This document shows positions 1 to 11,356 of a stretch of 64,000 bases of DNA, piece by piece. A model generated the notes under the pieces. The model made no database searches. It was given only the letters and a program-made list of their open reading frames with translations, and was not told the origin of the DNA. How positions within the stretch are numbered: position 1 is the stretch's first letter; every line of letters starts with the position of its first letter. Position numbers and translations under genes: made by a program. The stretch comes from JBGAPI01 sp044221335 (GTDB lineage Bacteria > Pseudomonadota > Gammaproteobacteria > Xanthomonadales > Ahniellaceae). Location: NCBI GenBank assembly GCA_044221335.1, contig JBGAPI010000001.1:186001-250000 (forward strand). The letters are read 5' to 3'.

Positions 1-9
1 GGATTCCGA

Positions 10-1071
10 ATGACGACGTTGCAGAACGATCGCCTGCTGCGCGCGCTGCGCCGCGAACCGGTCGATCGCACTCCGGCCTGGATCATGCGCCAGGCCGGAC
101 GCTACCTGCCCGAGTACCGTGCCACCCGCGCGAAGGCAGGCAGCTTCCTCGCGCTGGCGAAGACACCCGAGCTCGCCTGCGAGGTCACCCTGCAGCCGCT
201 GGCGCGCTATCCGCTCGACGCCGCGATCCTGTTTTCCGACATCCTCACGGTGCCCGACGCGATGGGCCTCGGGCTGTACTTCGCGGACGGCGAGGGCCCG
301 AAGTTCGAGCGCACCGTGCGCTCGGCGGCCGACGTCGACCGTCTCGCGCGCTTCGATCCGGAGGTCGAGCTGAAGTACGTGATGGACGCGGTACGCCTGA
401 TCCGCCGCGAACTCGGCGGCCGGGTGCCGCTGATCGGCTTCTCCGGAAGCCCGTTCACGCTGGCCTGCTACATGGTCGAGGGCGGCGGCTCGGAGCGCTT
501 CGAGCACGTCAAGTCGATGCTGGTCGACGAGCCGGCGCTGGCGCATCGTCTGCTCGCGGCGAACGCGGACGCGGTGCGCGACTATCTCGCCGCGCAGCTC
601 GCCGCCGGCGCGCAGGCACTGATGATCTTCGACACCTGGGGCGGCGTGCTGACGCCGGCGCAGTACCGCGAGTTCTCGCTCGCCTACATGGCCCGGATCG
701 TCGACGGCCTGCCGCGCGGCAGTGGCGCCGAGCGCGTGCCACTGATCCTGTTCTCCAAGGGCGTGCAGCAGTTCGAGGCGATCGCCGCGACCTGTTGCGA
801 TGCCGTCGGCCTCGACTGGACCGCCGATCTCGCCGACGCCCGTCGCCGCGTCGGCGATCGCGTCGCGCTGCAGGGCAACCTCGACCCGACCACGCTGCTG
901 GCGCGCCCGGAGTCGATTCGCCGCGCCGTCGGCGACGTCCTGGCTGCTTTCGGTCCCGGCAACGGCCATGTGTTCAACCTCGGCCACGGCATCACCCCCG
1001 ACGTCGACCCGGCCCACCTCGGCGTGCTGCTCGACGCCCTGCACGAGCAGTCGCCCGCCTTCCACCGCTGA
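10..1071 (+). CDS. hemE: Uroporphyrinogen decarboxylase
   Basis: Cytosolic haem-pathway enzyme that removes four carboxyl groups from uroporphyrinogen III to give coproporphyrinogen III. The 353-residue product is the usual family length. The conserved N-terminal signature with its RQAGRYLPEYR core is at about residues 27-37, and the central GFSGSPFTLACYMVEG segment and the MIFDTWGG segment are also present. The start is an ATG nine bases into the window, so any promoter or upstream partner gene lies outside. The stop is a TGA. The family assignment is secure. Confidence 0.97.
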   Translation: MTTLQNDRLLRALRREPVDRTPAWIMRQAGRYLPEYRATRAKAGSFLALAKTPELACEVTLQPLARYPLDAAILFSDILTVPDAMGLGLYFADGEGPKFERTVRSAADVDRLARFDPEVELKYVMDAVRLIRRELGGRVPLIGFSGSPFTLACYMVEGGGSERFEHVKSMLVDEPALAHRLLAANADAVRDYLAAQLAAGAQALMIFDTWGGVLTPAQYREFSLAYMARIVDGLPRGSGAERVPLILFSKGVQQFEAIAATCCDAVGLDWTADLADARRRVGDRVALQGNLDPTTLLARPESIRRAVGDVLAAFGPGNGHVFNLGHGITPDVDPAHLGVLLDALHEQSPAFHR

Positions 1072-1272
1072 TCGGCGCGGCGCCGCGGACGTCGTTCCCG
1101 CCGACGATCGACGCGTGTGTCCCTGCACCAGCGCCGCGAGATGCTTCGAATCGGACTCGGGATGCGGCCGCCGTGGTCGCCGTCGCCCGCCGGCGTCACG
1201 ATCCGGCGCTCGTGCGATGCGACGCGACCGCGGATGCTGCGTCCTTTCCGGGAACCGACCCTCGAGCCCGCG

Positions 1273-2664
1273 ATGCCCACTCTCCCCGCCTTCCGCCCCC
1301 GCCGGGCAACCCGCGCCGCGTTCCGGCTGATCGCGGCCCTTGCCGCGCTCGCTGCGGCACCGGCGCACGGCTGCACCCGCGAATTCGACGCGCGCTACCA
1401 GGTCGAGGTCCACGGCAAGGTCGTCGGCAGCGCCCGTCGCCATTGCACGATCGCCGCGACCGGCTCCCGCTATGAGGAGCTCCTCGAGGTGCGCGTCGCC
1501 CCCGCGAGACAGCGCTCGACCTGGACCCGCACGGCGCGGATCGAGCGCGATGCCGCCGGCGCGGCGACGTCGCTCGCCGTCGACGAGACCAGCGGCGAGC
1601 TCGAGCGCCACTGGCAACTCGCACCGGCGGGATCGGACTGGCGGATGGACGACCGCAGCGCCGACAAGCGCGCGACCCGCACGCTCGCGCTCGCGGCGAC
1701 GACGCTGTGGCCGGATCGCTGGGAGAGCATCGGCGCGGACGCCGACCCGCGCGTCACCGTCCTCGACCTGGCACTGCCGCAGGAACGCGAACTCGCGATC
1801 GCCGGCCCGCTGGCGCCGGGCATCGGAGGCCCGGCGCGGCTCGGGGTGGATGCCGCCGGCGTCGCCACGATCGATCTCGACGGCCTGGTCGGGCGGATGC
1901 GCTGGCGCCGCTGCGACGGCCCCTGCGCCGCGGCCGGCGACGAGCTCTACGACCCGCTGATGCAGCGTGCGCTGCGCTCGCCGAACCGCCTCGACGGCGG
2001 CGCGCGCGACGGCACGCTGCGCTATCGCCTGGTCCTGCCGGACGGCGCGCCGGCACTGCCGAGCCTCGGCGCACAGCGCGCGGTCGTCCACCAGGGCCGC
2101 ACCGTGCTGACCCTGTGCGTGCGCTGCGACGGGGCGGAGGGCGGCGTCGCGCCGACGGATTCCGATCTCGCGGCCAGCGAGTTCATCGAGTCCGACGCGC
2201 CGCAGATCCGCCACTTCGCCCATGCCGCCGGCAGTCGCGGCAGCGCGGTCGCCCTCCGGATGAGCCGGCTGGTCAAGGCGGTGCGCGCGCAGATGGATGG
2301 CGAGGTCAGCTACGTCGGCTACGCCAGCGCGCTCGAGGCCTATCGTCGCCGCAGCGGCGACTGTTCCGAGTACGCGCTCCTGCTCGCTGCCGCCGGCCGC
2401 GCGGCGGGCATCCCGACCCGCATCGCCTACGGTCTCGTGTATTCCGAGCGCTTCGCCGGCAAGCGCGAGATGTTCGTCCCGCACGTCTGGGTCGAGGCCT
2501 GGGATGGCCGCCGCTGGCGCGGCTTCGATGCGGCGATGGCCGGCTATGACGCCGGCTACCTGGCGCTCGCGATCGGCGTCAGCGGCGACCCGCGCGAGGT
2601 GCTCGAGGCGCTGCGGGCGCTGGACGGGATGAGGATCGAGGCGATCGGGCGGGTGAAGTCGTAG
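1273..2664 (+). CDS. Secreted transglutaminase-like protein
   Basis: Protein of 463 residues with a signal peptide (arginine-rich start, then an Ala/Leu core ending near APAHG). The C-terminal third is a transglutaminase-like cysteine-peptidase fold: Cys364 in GDCSEYA, His404 in VPHVWVEAW and Asp419 in GFDAAM form the expected Cys-His-Asp triad. An open frame extends upstream to a GTG at 1117, but the ATG at 1273 is chosen because it places the signal peptide at the N-terminus. Families with this domain include amidases, proteases and crosslinking enzymes, so the substrate is unknown. It follows hemE by about 200 bases and probably has its own promoter. Confidence 0.85.
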   Translation: MPTLPAFRPRRATRAAFRLIAALAALAAAPAHGCTREFDARYQVEVHGKVVGSARRHCTIAATGSRYEELLEVRVAPARQRSTWTRTARIERDAAGAATSLAVDETSGELERHWQLAPAGSDWRMDDRSADKRATRTLALAATTLWPDRWESIGADADPRVTVLDLALPQERELAIAGPLAPGIGGPARLGVDAAGVATIDLDGLVGRMRWRRCDGPCAAAGDELYDPLMQRALRSPNRLDGGARDGTLRYRLVLPDGAPALPSLGAQRAVVHQGRTVLTLCVRCDGAEGGVAPTDSDLAASEFIESDAPQIRHFAHAAGSRGSAVALRMSRLVKAVRAQMDGEVSYVGYASALEAYRRRSGDCSEYALLLAAAGRAAGIPTRIAYGLVYSERFAGKREMFVPHVWVEAWDGRRWRGFDAAMAGYDAGYLALAIGVSGDPREVLEALRALDGMRIEAIGRVKS

Positions 2665-2853
2665 GTTGCGCGTTGCCGCGGTCGCCGCGGCGTGTCGGCA
2701 GGTCGGCGGGTTCCGCCGCCGCGGCGTCGATGGCCGATGCCCGATGGCCGCACTGCGGCCGCGGAGAGCGTCGCGCCGGATTGGTCCGGCGGATCGTGGA
2801 GCGAGCGCGGCGGGCCCACCGCGCACCGTCCGTCATGCAGTTTCGTCGAGTTG

Positions 2854-3177
2854 CTACTTCGTGCTGTCCGCCTCCGCCGGCAGCCAGTCGTTGGCGGCGA
2901 TTTCCGGCGCCGCAACGCTCGCGGGCCGCGCGGCCTCGTCCGCGTCGAGCGGCTGCGCGCGGCCGTCGCCAACCGCGCCGTTGACCTCGTAGGTCGGCAT
3001 CACGGTCACGTCGCCGCGCGGCGTGGTGATGTGCGAGCCGGTCACCTGGCCGCCATCCTTCGACTTGTCCTTCGCCGCCGCGCCGCAGGCGAGGCCGGCG
3101 AGCGCGATCGCGGCCAGAACGAAGGCCGTGCCCTGCCGCAGGCCGGCGCTGCCGGTACCAGTGCGTGTCGCTGTCAT
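2854..3177 (-). CDS. Small predicted lipoprotein, unknown function
   Basis: Product of 107 residues that I do not recognise. It opens with a basic stretch, a hydrophobic core (FVLAAIALAGLAC) and a lipobox-like LAGLAC at about residues 26-31, so it is probably lipidated and envelope-located. The rest is hydrophilic, Ala/Asp-rich and without cysteines. It is convergent with the transglutaminase-like gene and monocistronic. The start is an ATG. Confidence 0.6.
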   Translation of the reverse strand: MTATRTGTGSAGLRQGTAFVLAAIALAGLACGAAAKDKSKDGGQVTGSHITTPRGDVTVMPTYEVNGAVGDGRAQPLDADEAARPASVAAPEIAANDWLPAEADSTK

Positions 3178-3757
3178 GGGTGTGCTCCTGTCGCGTCGGG
3201 AGTGACGCAGAGGAAAGGACGCGACGAATGCCGGCGGCGTCGCGCCATCGCCTTGCTGCGCCCGAGCCTACTCGAAGCCGTCGACGATTGGGGCGGCGCT
3301 GCTGCCGCAGACGACCGCGACGGTCTTCTTCGCGGCGAAGCGTTCGCGCTCGGCCGTCGGGGCTCGTCGAGGGTGCCGCTTGCCGTTGCTGCGCGATCGC
3401 GACGCGTGGTGCGGCGGCGGTATGGCGGGCGGTTCGGTCTCTGGCGCGCGGGCCAGGGCGGCGGCGGACGGTGAACTCCGGGGCATTCCCGAGTCCGCGT
3501 GCCGCGGGCGCCAAGCGGGCCGAGTGCCGTCGCCGAAGCGGACATGCCGACGAACGCGGGTTTCGCGATCTCGGCGAGGACGGGCGCAATGAAGTTTTCA
3601 TCGACTGCCGCGTGCCAGCCCATTGATTCGACAGAGGGTGCAGTCGGCGGACGGAGTCGCGCTCCGTCTCGCGATGGAACCGTGGCCCCGGGCTGACCGA
3701 TCAGAATCCCCGCCCCATTTTCCCCGGCGCCCCGTCCGGTCACTGCAGGAACCCCCG
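3178..3757. other. Gene-poor stretch, no supported gene
   Basis: About 580 bases between the small lipoprotein gene and the TonB receptor gene. Open frames exist on both strands, but their translations are Arg/Pro-rich and look like non-coding GC-rich sequence. It should hold the promoters of the two divergent neighbours. I see no convincing hairpin, RNA or decayed gene. Confidence 0.5.
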
Positions 3758-5920
3758 ATGACTCCGATCACGCTGCTGCGCCCCCTGAGCGCGGCGATCC
3801 TGATGTCGCTCGCCGCCACCGCCGCCCGCGCCGCCGAACCGGCGCCGGCGGCGGATACGCCGCCGAAGACCCTCGACAAGGTCGAAGTGCAGGGCCAGAC
3901 CGCCCAGCCGCCGCGGCCGAAGCTGAAGCACATCATGCGCGAGGTCGACGGCCCGAAGATCACCGTGACCAAGAAGACCTCGATCACGCTGCTCGACGAC
4001 GTGCCGACGGTGATCGACAACAACCTGCGCAACCTGTTCTCGCACACGCCGGGCATCCTGGTCTCCGATCAGCAGACGCCGGGGCAGTTCAACTACAGCT
4101 ACCGCGGCATCGGAAATCCACAGGAATCGGAATACGTGCTGGTCCTGCAGGACGGCATGCCGATCCAGGACAACTTCATCGGTTTTCCCACGCTGTACTA
4201 CCAGCCGCTGCCGCAGACGATCTCCGAGGTGCAGCTGATCCGCGGCGGCAGCGCCCTGCTGTACGGGCCGGAGCCGGCGCCGGTGCTGAACTTCGTGTCG
4301 CGCCGACCGATCGCCGACCGCGCGCTCGGCGGAACCACCGAGACCGTGTTCGGCAGCGACGGCCTGATCGCCAACTTCACCTCGCTGTCCGGCACCCACG
4401 ATCGCTGGGACTACCTCCTCGACGGCCACTACCGCGAGACCGACGGCCCGCGCGACAACGCCGACTCGCGCACCCGCGGCGCCGATGCCCACGTGGGCTT
4501 CCGCGACGACGACAACGGCTACTGGTCCGCCGACTTCCACGCCTACCGGATCAACGCCGGCGATCCGGGCCGGATGGTCTATCCGGTCTACGTGGCCCAC
4601 CGCGACGCCACGCCGACGCCGTTCAACCACACCTGGATCGAGCGCTACACCGTGGCGCTGACCGCCGACCTGCATCCGAACGAGCAGACCCAGTGGGTAA
4701 CGAAGCTGTGGGGCGGCTACCAGGACCAGGCCTCGCGCTCGGCGGCCGGCTTCGTCGCGCCGCAGCCGCCGCCGGCGACCACCGTGCTGCAGGATCTGCA
4801 GTTCCGCTACCTCGGCCTCGACTCGCGCCTGCTCTACCGCTGGGACCGCGGCAATGCGCTGACCGTCGGCGTCACCGCCTACCAGTCGGACGATCCGCTG
4901 CGCCAGTTCACCTCGCGCGACCTCACCGTCGACCGCTACGACCGCCACGGCACGCCGCGCTCGCGCCAGGACCGCTCGGTCGACTACGGCGCGATCTTCG
5001 CCGAGAACGTGTTCCGCTGGGGCAAGTGGCACCTGGTGCCGTCGCTGCGCCTCGAGCGCGAGCAGGTCGACATCGAGGAGACGGTGAAGCCGTCGAACCT
5101 CACCCGGCCGCTCTACGACGTGCGCGCCGACAAGTCGATCCCGCTGATGGGGCTCGGTTTCGGCAACGACTTCGGCCATGCCAACGAGACCTATTTCAAC
5201 GTCTCGCAGGGCTATCGCCCGGTGCGCTACTTCGACATCGGCTCGCCGACGCAGAACCTGTCGCCGGGCAACGCGCCGTCGCCGACCCACTCGGTGTCCT
5301 ACGAGGCCGGCGTGCACGGCACCCCGGTGAACGGCCTGTTCTACGACGTCTCGCTGTTCTGGATCAATGTGCGCGACCGCATCGAGACGCGTCGTCCGAA
5401 CGCGACCGACGTGTTCGCGGTCAACACCGGCGACACCCGCCACCAGGGCTTCGAGGGGCAGGTCGACTACGATTTCTTCGCCGCCCGCGACCCGCTGACG
5501 AAGGAGCATCTCTCGGTGTTCGCCAGCGTGAGCCTGTTGAACGCGCGCTTCACCGACTCGCTCAACGCGACCCAGGTCGGCAACCGCCCGGCCTATTCGC
5601 CGCGCTACCTCGCCCGCGCCGGCGTGTCCTGGCGCGAGGACAGGCAGTACAAGCTGGCGCTGTCCGCCGTGTCGGTGGCGAGCCAGTACTGGCAGGACTC
5701 GAACCTGCAGTCGGGCGCGGGCGCGACGCTGATTCCGGCGAGGATCCCGCAGTACACGGTGGCGGACTTCGCCGGCGACTACTGGGTCGCACCCAACTTC
5801 CGGCTGCTCGGTGGCGTCAACAACCTGTCGGACCGCAAGTACTACGCCCGCGTGTTCGGCGGCGGCCTGGAGCCCGCCGCGGGACGGACCTGGTACGCGG
5901 GTCTGGCCTACGACTTCTGA
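3758..5920 (+). CDS. TonB-dependent outer-membrane receptor
   Basis: A 720-residue outer-membrane receptor. A signal peptide (ending near ATAARA) is followed by a plug domain (about residues 85-190) with the family-typical NLFSHTPGILVSD, YRGIG and VQLIRGGSALLYGP segments. The rest is a 22-strand-type barrel ending in an aromatic C-terminus (LAYDF). The best general match from memory is the ferric-citrate/ferrichrome class, but the ligand cannot be read from the sequence. The ATG at 3758 is preferred over an upstream in-frame start because the signal peptide begins there. No TonB-ExbBD, sigma or anti-sigma genes are adjacent. Confidence 0.93.
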   Translation: MTPITLLRPLSAAILMSLAATAARAAEPAPAADTPPKTLDKVEVQGQTAQPPRPKLKHIMREVDGPKITVTKKTSITLLDDVPTVIDNNLRNLFSHTPGILVSDQQTPGQFNYSYRGIGNPQESEYVLVLQDGMPIQDNFIGFPTLYYQPLPQTISEVQLIRGGSALLYGPEPAPVLNFVSRRPIADRALGGTTETVFGSDGLIANFTSLSGTHDRWDYLLDGHYRETDGPRDNADSRTRGADAHVGFRDDDNGYWSADFHAYRINAGDPGRMVYPVYVAHRDATPTPFNHTWIERYTVALTADLHPNEQTQWVTKLWGGYQDQASRSAAGFVAPQPPPATTVLQDLQFRYLGLDSRLLYRWDRGNALTVGVTAYQSDDPLRQFTSRDLTVDRYDRHGTPRSRQDRSVDYGAIFAENVFRWGKWHLVPSLRLEREQVDIEETVKPSNLTRPLYDVRADKSIPLMGLGFGNDFGHANETYFNVSQGYRPVRYFDIGSPTQNLSPGNAPSPTHSVSYEAGVHGTPVNGLFYDVSLFWINVRDRIETRRPNATDVFAVNTGDTRHQGFEGQVDYDFFAARDPLTKEHLSVFASVSLLNARFTDSLNATQVGNRPAYSPRYLARAGVSWREDRQYKLALSAVSVASQYWQDSNLQSGAGATLIPARIPQYTVADFAGDYWVAPNFRLLGGVNNLSDRKYYARVFGGGLEPAAGRTWYAGLAYDF

Positions 5921-6025
5921 CCGACGGCCAGGGCAAGGCGCCCTGGCGCGAGACGCTCAGCTGCCGCCGGGGGATCGATCGCAGCCGCGATCGGCACTCC
6001 GGCGGCCTCGAGGCGGCGAGCGGGC

Positions 6026-6811
6026 TCAGCGCACCATGAAGCCGGGCGTCAGCGGCGCGGTCTGGAGCGCCTGCTTCAGCTCGTCGAGCTTCACGCTGGA
6101 CGCGAGCTTGGCGCGCTGCTTCTTCTGCAGTGCGATCGTCCCGAGGAGTTCGGCGTCGGTCGGCTGCAGCGGTCGCAGCGCGCGCGCCAGCAGGGGCAGG
6201 ATCTCGCGGCGGACGTAGCGTCCCTTGCCGGCCAGAACCTGCCAGATCACGACGCCGAGCCCGACCACGGCGACGGGAATCAGCAACCGGCCGAGATCGC
6301 CGATGCCGAACCGCTCGGCGATCGGAAAGCACGCGAACAGCGCCAGGATGACTCCGATCAGGGTCGCGGTCGCCGGCAGGTCGAAGCGCAACTGCGAAGT
6401 GTGGTCCTCGAATCTCGGACCCAGCAGCTCGAAGGGCTCCAGCAGCAGTTCGGCGCGTTCCTCGGGCGTGAACGAGCGGGGCTCCACCCGCAGCCGGCGC
6501 TCCATCTCGAGGCGCCCCTGGCGCTTCGCCTCGAAGTCGGGATAGGTCTGGCGCTCGAGGTCGCGCAGGTCGGTGTAGGACTTCACGGCGCGGACGTAGG
6601 TCTCGATGCTCGCGCTGTACAGCAGCTTGCACTCCGTGCAGGTGCGGCTGTATCCGACGAGATCGCCCTCACCCAGGCTGATGTAGTAGACGTGGCCGGC
6701 CGAGCCGACCCGATGCAGGCGGAACGCGCGGCGCTCGCGGCAGATCGGACAGAAGTCGAGGACGTAGCCGAGCGACTTTCGGACGATCTTGCGTCCCCAG
6801 ACGATGAACAT
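6026..6811 (-). CDS. Zinc-ribbon membrane protein, unknown function
   Basis: Protein of 261 residues, not assigned to a named family. The N-terminus has two CxxC pairs (FCPIC near residue 21, CTEC near residue 58) that would form a zinc ribbon. A charged helical region follows. Two hydrophobic spans at about residues 150-168 and 176-196 (ending near VVIWQVLAG) suggest a two-pass inner-membrane protein with a cytoplasmic ribbon. The C-terminal tail is basic. The gene is divergent from the Xaa-Pro dipeptidase gene and about 100 bases from the convergent TonB receptor gene. Confidence 0.7.
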   Translation of the reverse strand: MFIVWGRKIVRKSLGYVLDFCPICRERRAFRLHRVGSAGHVYYISLGEGDLVGYSRTCTECKLLYSASIETYVRAVKSYTDLRDLERQTYPDFEAKRQGRLEMERRLRVEPRSFTPEERAELLLEPFELLGPRFEDHTSQLRFDLPATATLIGVILALFACFPIAERFGIGDLGRLLIPVAVVGLGVVIWQVLAGKGRYVRREILPLLARALRPLQPTDAELLGTIALQKKQRAKLASSVKLDELKQALQTAPLTPGFMVR

Positions 6812-6978
6812 GTGCGCCCCCGTTGCGGCTTCGGAAACCCGGTCGGCATTGTCCCATCGTTTCCCCTTCCGGCGGACCGGGAGCCTTGACCGTCAAGCCG
6901 CTGGTGCTGCTCGTCCCAAGGGGATTTCGCGGCGCGAAATCCCCGGTGCACAATGGCGATCCTCACCGGAGTTGCGCC

Positions 6979-8307
6979 ATGGCCGCCGATCTCGCCGCAC
7001 TGTATCCCGCTCACCTGGCCCACGTGACGGCCGCCGCCTCCGCCGCACTGGCGCGCGGCGGCCATGACCACCTGATCGTCGCCTCCGGCGTCGAGCGGCT
7101 GAAGTTCCTCGACGATTCGCCCTACCCCTTCGTCGCGAGCCCGGAGTTCAAGTGGTGGTTGCCGCTGCAACGGGTCGCCAACTCCTGGATCGTGTTCACC
7201 CCGGGCCGGAAGCCGGTGCTGGTCTACCACCAGCCGGCCGACTACTGGCACCTGGCGCCGGCGGATCCCTCGGGCTACTGGGTCGAGCACTTCGACATCC
7301 GCGTGATCCGCGAGGCGGCGGATGCGCGCCGCGAGATGCCGGCAAAGCTCGCGCACGCCGCGATCCTCGGCGAGGACAACACGGCATTCGCCGACCTCGT
7401 GCCGAACAATCCGGCGACCGTCTACAACGCGCTGGCGATCGCGCGGACCGTGAAGACGCCCTATGAACTCGGCTGCCTGCGCGCCGCCTCCGCGCTCGGC
7501 GTCCGCGCGCACCGGGCCGCCGCCACCGCGTTCCGCGAGCATCGCTCGGAGTACGCGATCAACGCGGCCTACATCGCCGCCACGGGGCAGACCGAGAACG
7601 AGCTGCCCTACAACAACATCGTGTGTCTCAACGAACACGGCGCGGTGCTGCATTACCAGTACAAGGACACGCTGGCGCCGGTCGATCATCGCTCGCTGCT
7701 GATCGACGCGGGCGCGCAGGTGCACGGCTATCCCTGCGACATCACCCGCACCTACGGCCACGGCGATCCCGAGTTCAGCCACCTGCTGGAGGCGCTCAAC
7801 GTCGCACAGCTGGCACTGTGCGACGGCGCCCGCGCCGGCGTGCACTACCCTGACCTGCACCTCGACGCTCACCGCCGGATCGCGCAGATCCTGTCGGACC
7901 AGGACATCGTGCGGATGGACCCCGCGAGCATGGTCGAGGCCGGCGTGACCAGCGTGTTCTATCCGCACGGCCTCGGCCACTTCCTTGGGCTGATGGTCCA
8001 CGACGCCGGCGGTTTCCTGAAGGACGCCGGCGGCGAGCTGCTGCCGAAGCCGCCGGGGCATCCCTATCTGCGCCTGACCCGCACGCTCGAGGCCAACAAC
8101 GTGCTGACCATCGAGCCGGGGATCTATTTCATCCCGATGCTGCTCGCGACGCTGCGCGACGGCCCGCACCGCGGCGCGATCAACTGGGACAAGGTCGGGC
8201 ACTTGTCCAGGTTCGGCGGTATCCGGATCGAGGACAACGTCGTCATCCGGGAGGGCGCCCCGCCGGAGAACATGACGCGGGATGCGCAGCGGGCGATGGC
8301 GAACTGA
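6979..8307 (+). CDS. pepQ: Xaa-Pro dipeptidase (M24 family)
   Basis: Cytosolic metallopeptidase that splits dipeptides with C-terminal proline. Its 442 residues match the usual PepQ length. The pita-bread metal ligands are visible in order: two Asp in LLIDAGAQ...CDITRTYG, His in PHGLGHFLGL, Glu in LTIEPGIYF and Glu in GGIRIEDNVV. The ATG at 6979 is chosen over an upstream in-frame start at 6823 because it begins the family N-terminus (LAALYPAHLAHV). It is monocistronic, and the next gene is convergent. Confidence 0.93.
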   Translation: MAADLAALYPAHLAHVTAAASAALARGGHDHLIVASGVERLKFLDDSPYPFVASPEFKWWLPLQRVANSWIVFTPGRKPVLVYHQPADYWHLAPADPSGYWVEHFDIRVIREAADARREMPAKLAHAAILGEDNTAFADLVPNNPATVYNALAIARTVKTPYELGCLRAASALGVRAHRAAATAFREHRSEYAINAAYIAATGQTENELPYNNIVCLNEHGAVLHYQYKDTLAPVDHRSLLIDAGAQVHGYPCDITRTYGHGDPEFSHLLEALNVAQLALCDGARAGVHYPDLHLDAHRRIAQILSDQDIVRMDPASMVEAGVTSVFYPHGLGHFLGLMVHDAGGFLKDAGGELLPKPPGHPYLRLTRTLEANNVLTIEPGIYFIPMLLATLRDGPHRGAINWDKVGHLSRFGGIRIEDNVVIREGAPPENMTRDAQRAMAN

Positions 8308-8445
8308 TCGAGTGGAGGTTGGGCAGGACCCACGACGATGACATGAAGTCGTCGTGCTGACCGCGACGCTCTCGCCCCGCCTCCCCCGGGGCGCACGGTG
8401 CCGCGGGAAGACGGAGCGGGGTCAGGGGTCGCGGCGCCTCGCTCC

Positions 8446-8502
8446 GGCGGGCAGGGCCCGCCCTGCCGTCTTTTGCCGGAGCATCGGAGGGCAAGGCCCG
8501 CC

Positions 8503-8510
<8 letters not shown>
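8446..8510. repeat. REP-like palindromes at the end of tex
   Basis: Two adjacent GC-rich dyads between the convergent pepQ and tex genes. The first has arms at 8450-8456 and 8461-8467 (GGCAGGG / CCCTGCC). The second, GGCAAGGCCCGCCCTA-type, runs into the tex stop codon, so that the TAG of tex is the first part of the repeat. Similar 'TAGGGCGGGC' sequence recurs after glnE. The element may also end transcription from both sides. Confidence 0.6.
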
Positions 8511-10854
<2,344 letters not shown>

Positions 10855-11081
10855 GGGTGGTGCGGTTCTCGCGGGGGGAAAGACCGCGATTATGGGCAGC
10901 AATCCGCACGCTTCGGAAGATTGACGGAGGTCGGGATTTCCGCTCCGTAGCCGACGCTCCTTGCAATGCCGCGCGGACGCGCGGGTCGGGTCTCGGCCCG
11001 TTCGGTCGCGGGGCATCCCGGGGGTCCCCGACCGGGTGGCGGGTTGCGATCGGCCACCCGGTGCACTGCCCGGGACCGCGT

Positions 11082-11327
11082 CTACCGGGTCTGCTCGTCG
11101 ATCTCTTTCTTCTGCCGCTCGGCCTGATCGAGGATCTGACCCTCGCTGGCCTTGGCCTTGTCGGTCGCCGGCGCGTACTGCTCCTGGATCGATTTCGGCG
11201 GCGGTTTCGGATCCGCGGCATGGGACTGCACCTTGTGCTCCTTCGGGCCGCACGCGGCGAGGACGAGGGTGACGGCGGCGAGCGCCGGCAGCAGCAGCGA
11301 AGCGCGGGAACGGGTCGGGAAGGTCAT
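11082..11327 (-). CDS. Small lipoprotein, unknown function
   Basis: An 81-residue product with a type II signal peptide: MTFPTRSR, a Leu/Ala/Val core and the lipobox LAAC near residues 22-25, followed by GPKEH. The mature part is short, charged and helical (Lys, Glu and Gln near the end), and could be a small coiled coil anchored in the membrane. The ATG at 11327 is preferred over an upstream in-frame start because the signal peptide then sits at the N-terminus. It lies 30 bases downstream of the methyltransferase gene. Confidence 0.65.
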   Translation of the reverse strand: MTFPTRSRASLLLPALAAVTLVLAACGPKEHKVQSHAADPKPPPKSIQEQYAPATDKAKASEGQILDQAERQKKEIDEQTR

Positions 11328-11356
11328 CGGTCGATTCCTGAAGACGCGAGCCCGGA

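Noticed and set aside
3174..3743. A 189-residue minus-strand open frame between the lipoprotein and TonB receptor genes
   Set aside because: Only the start reads like protein; the remainder is Arg/Pro-rich low complexity, and it would overlap the receptor promoter region.
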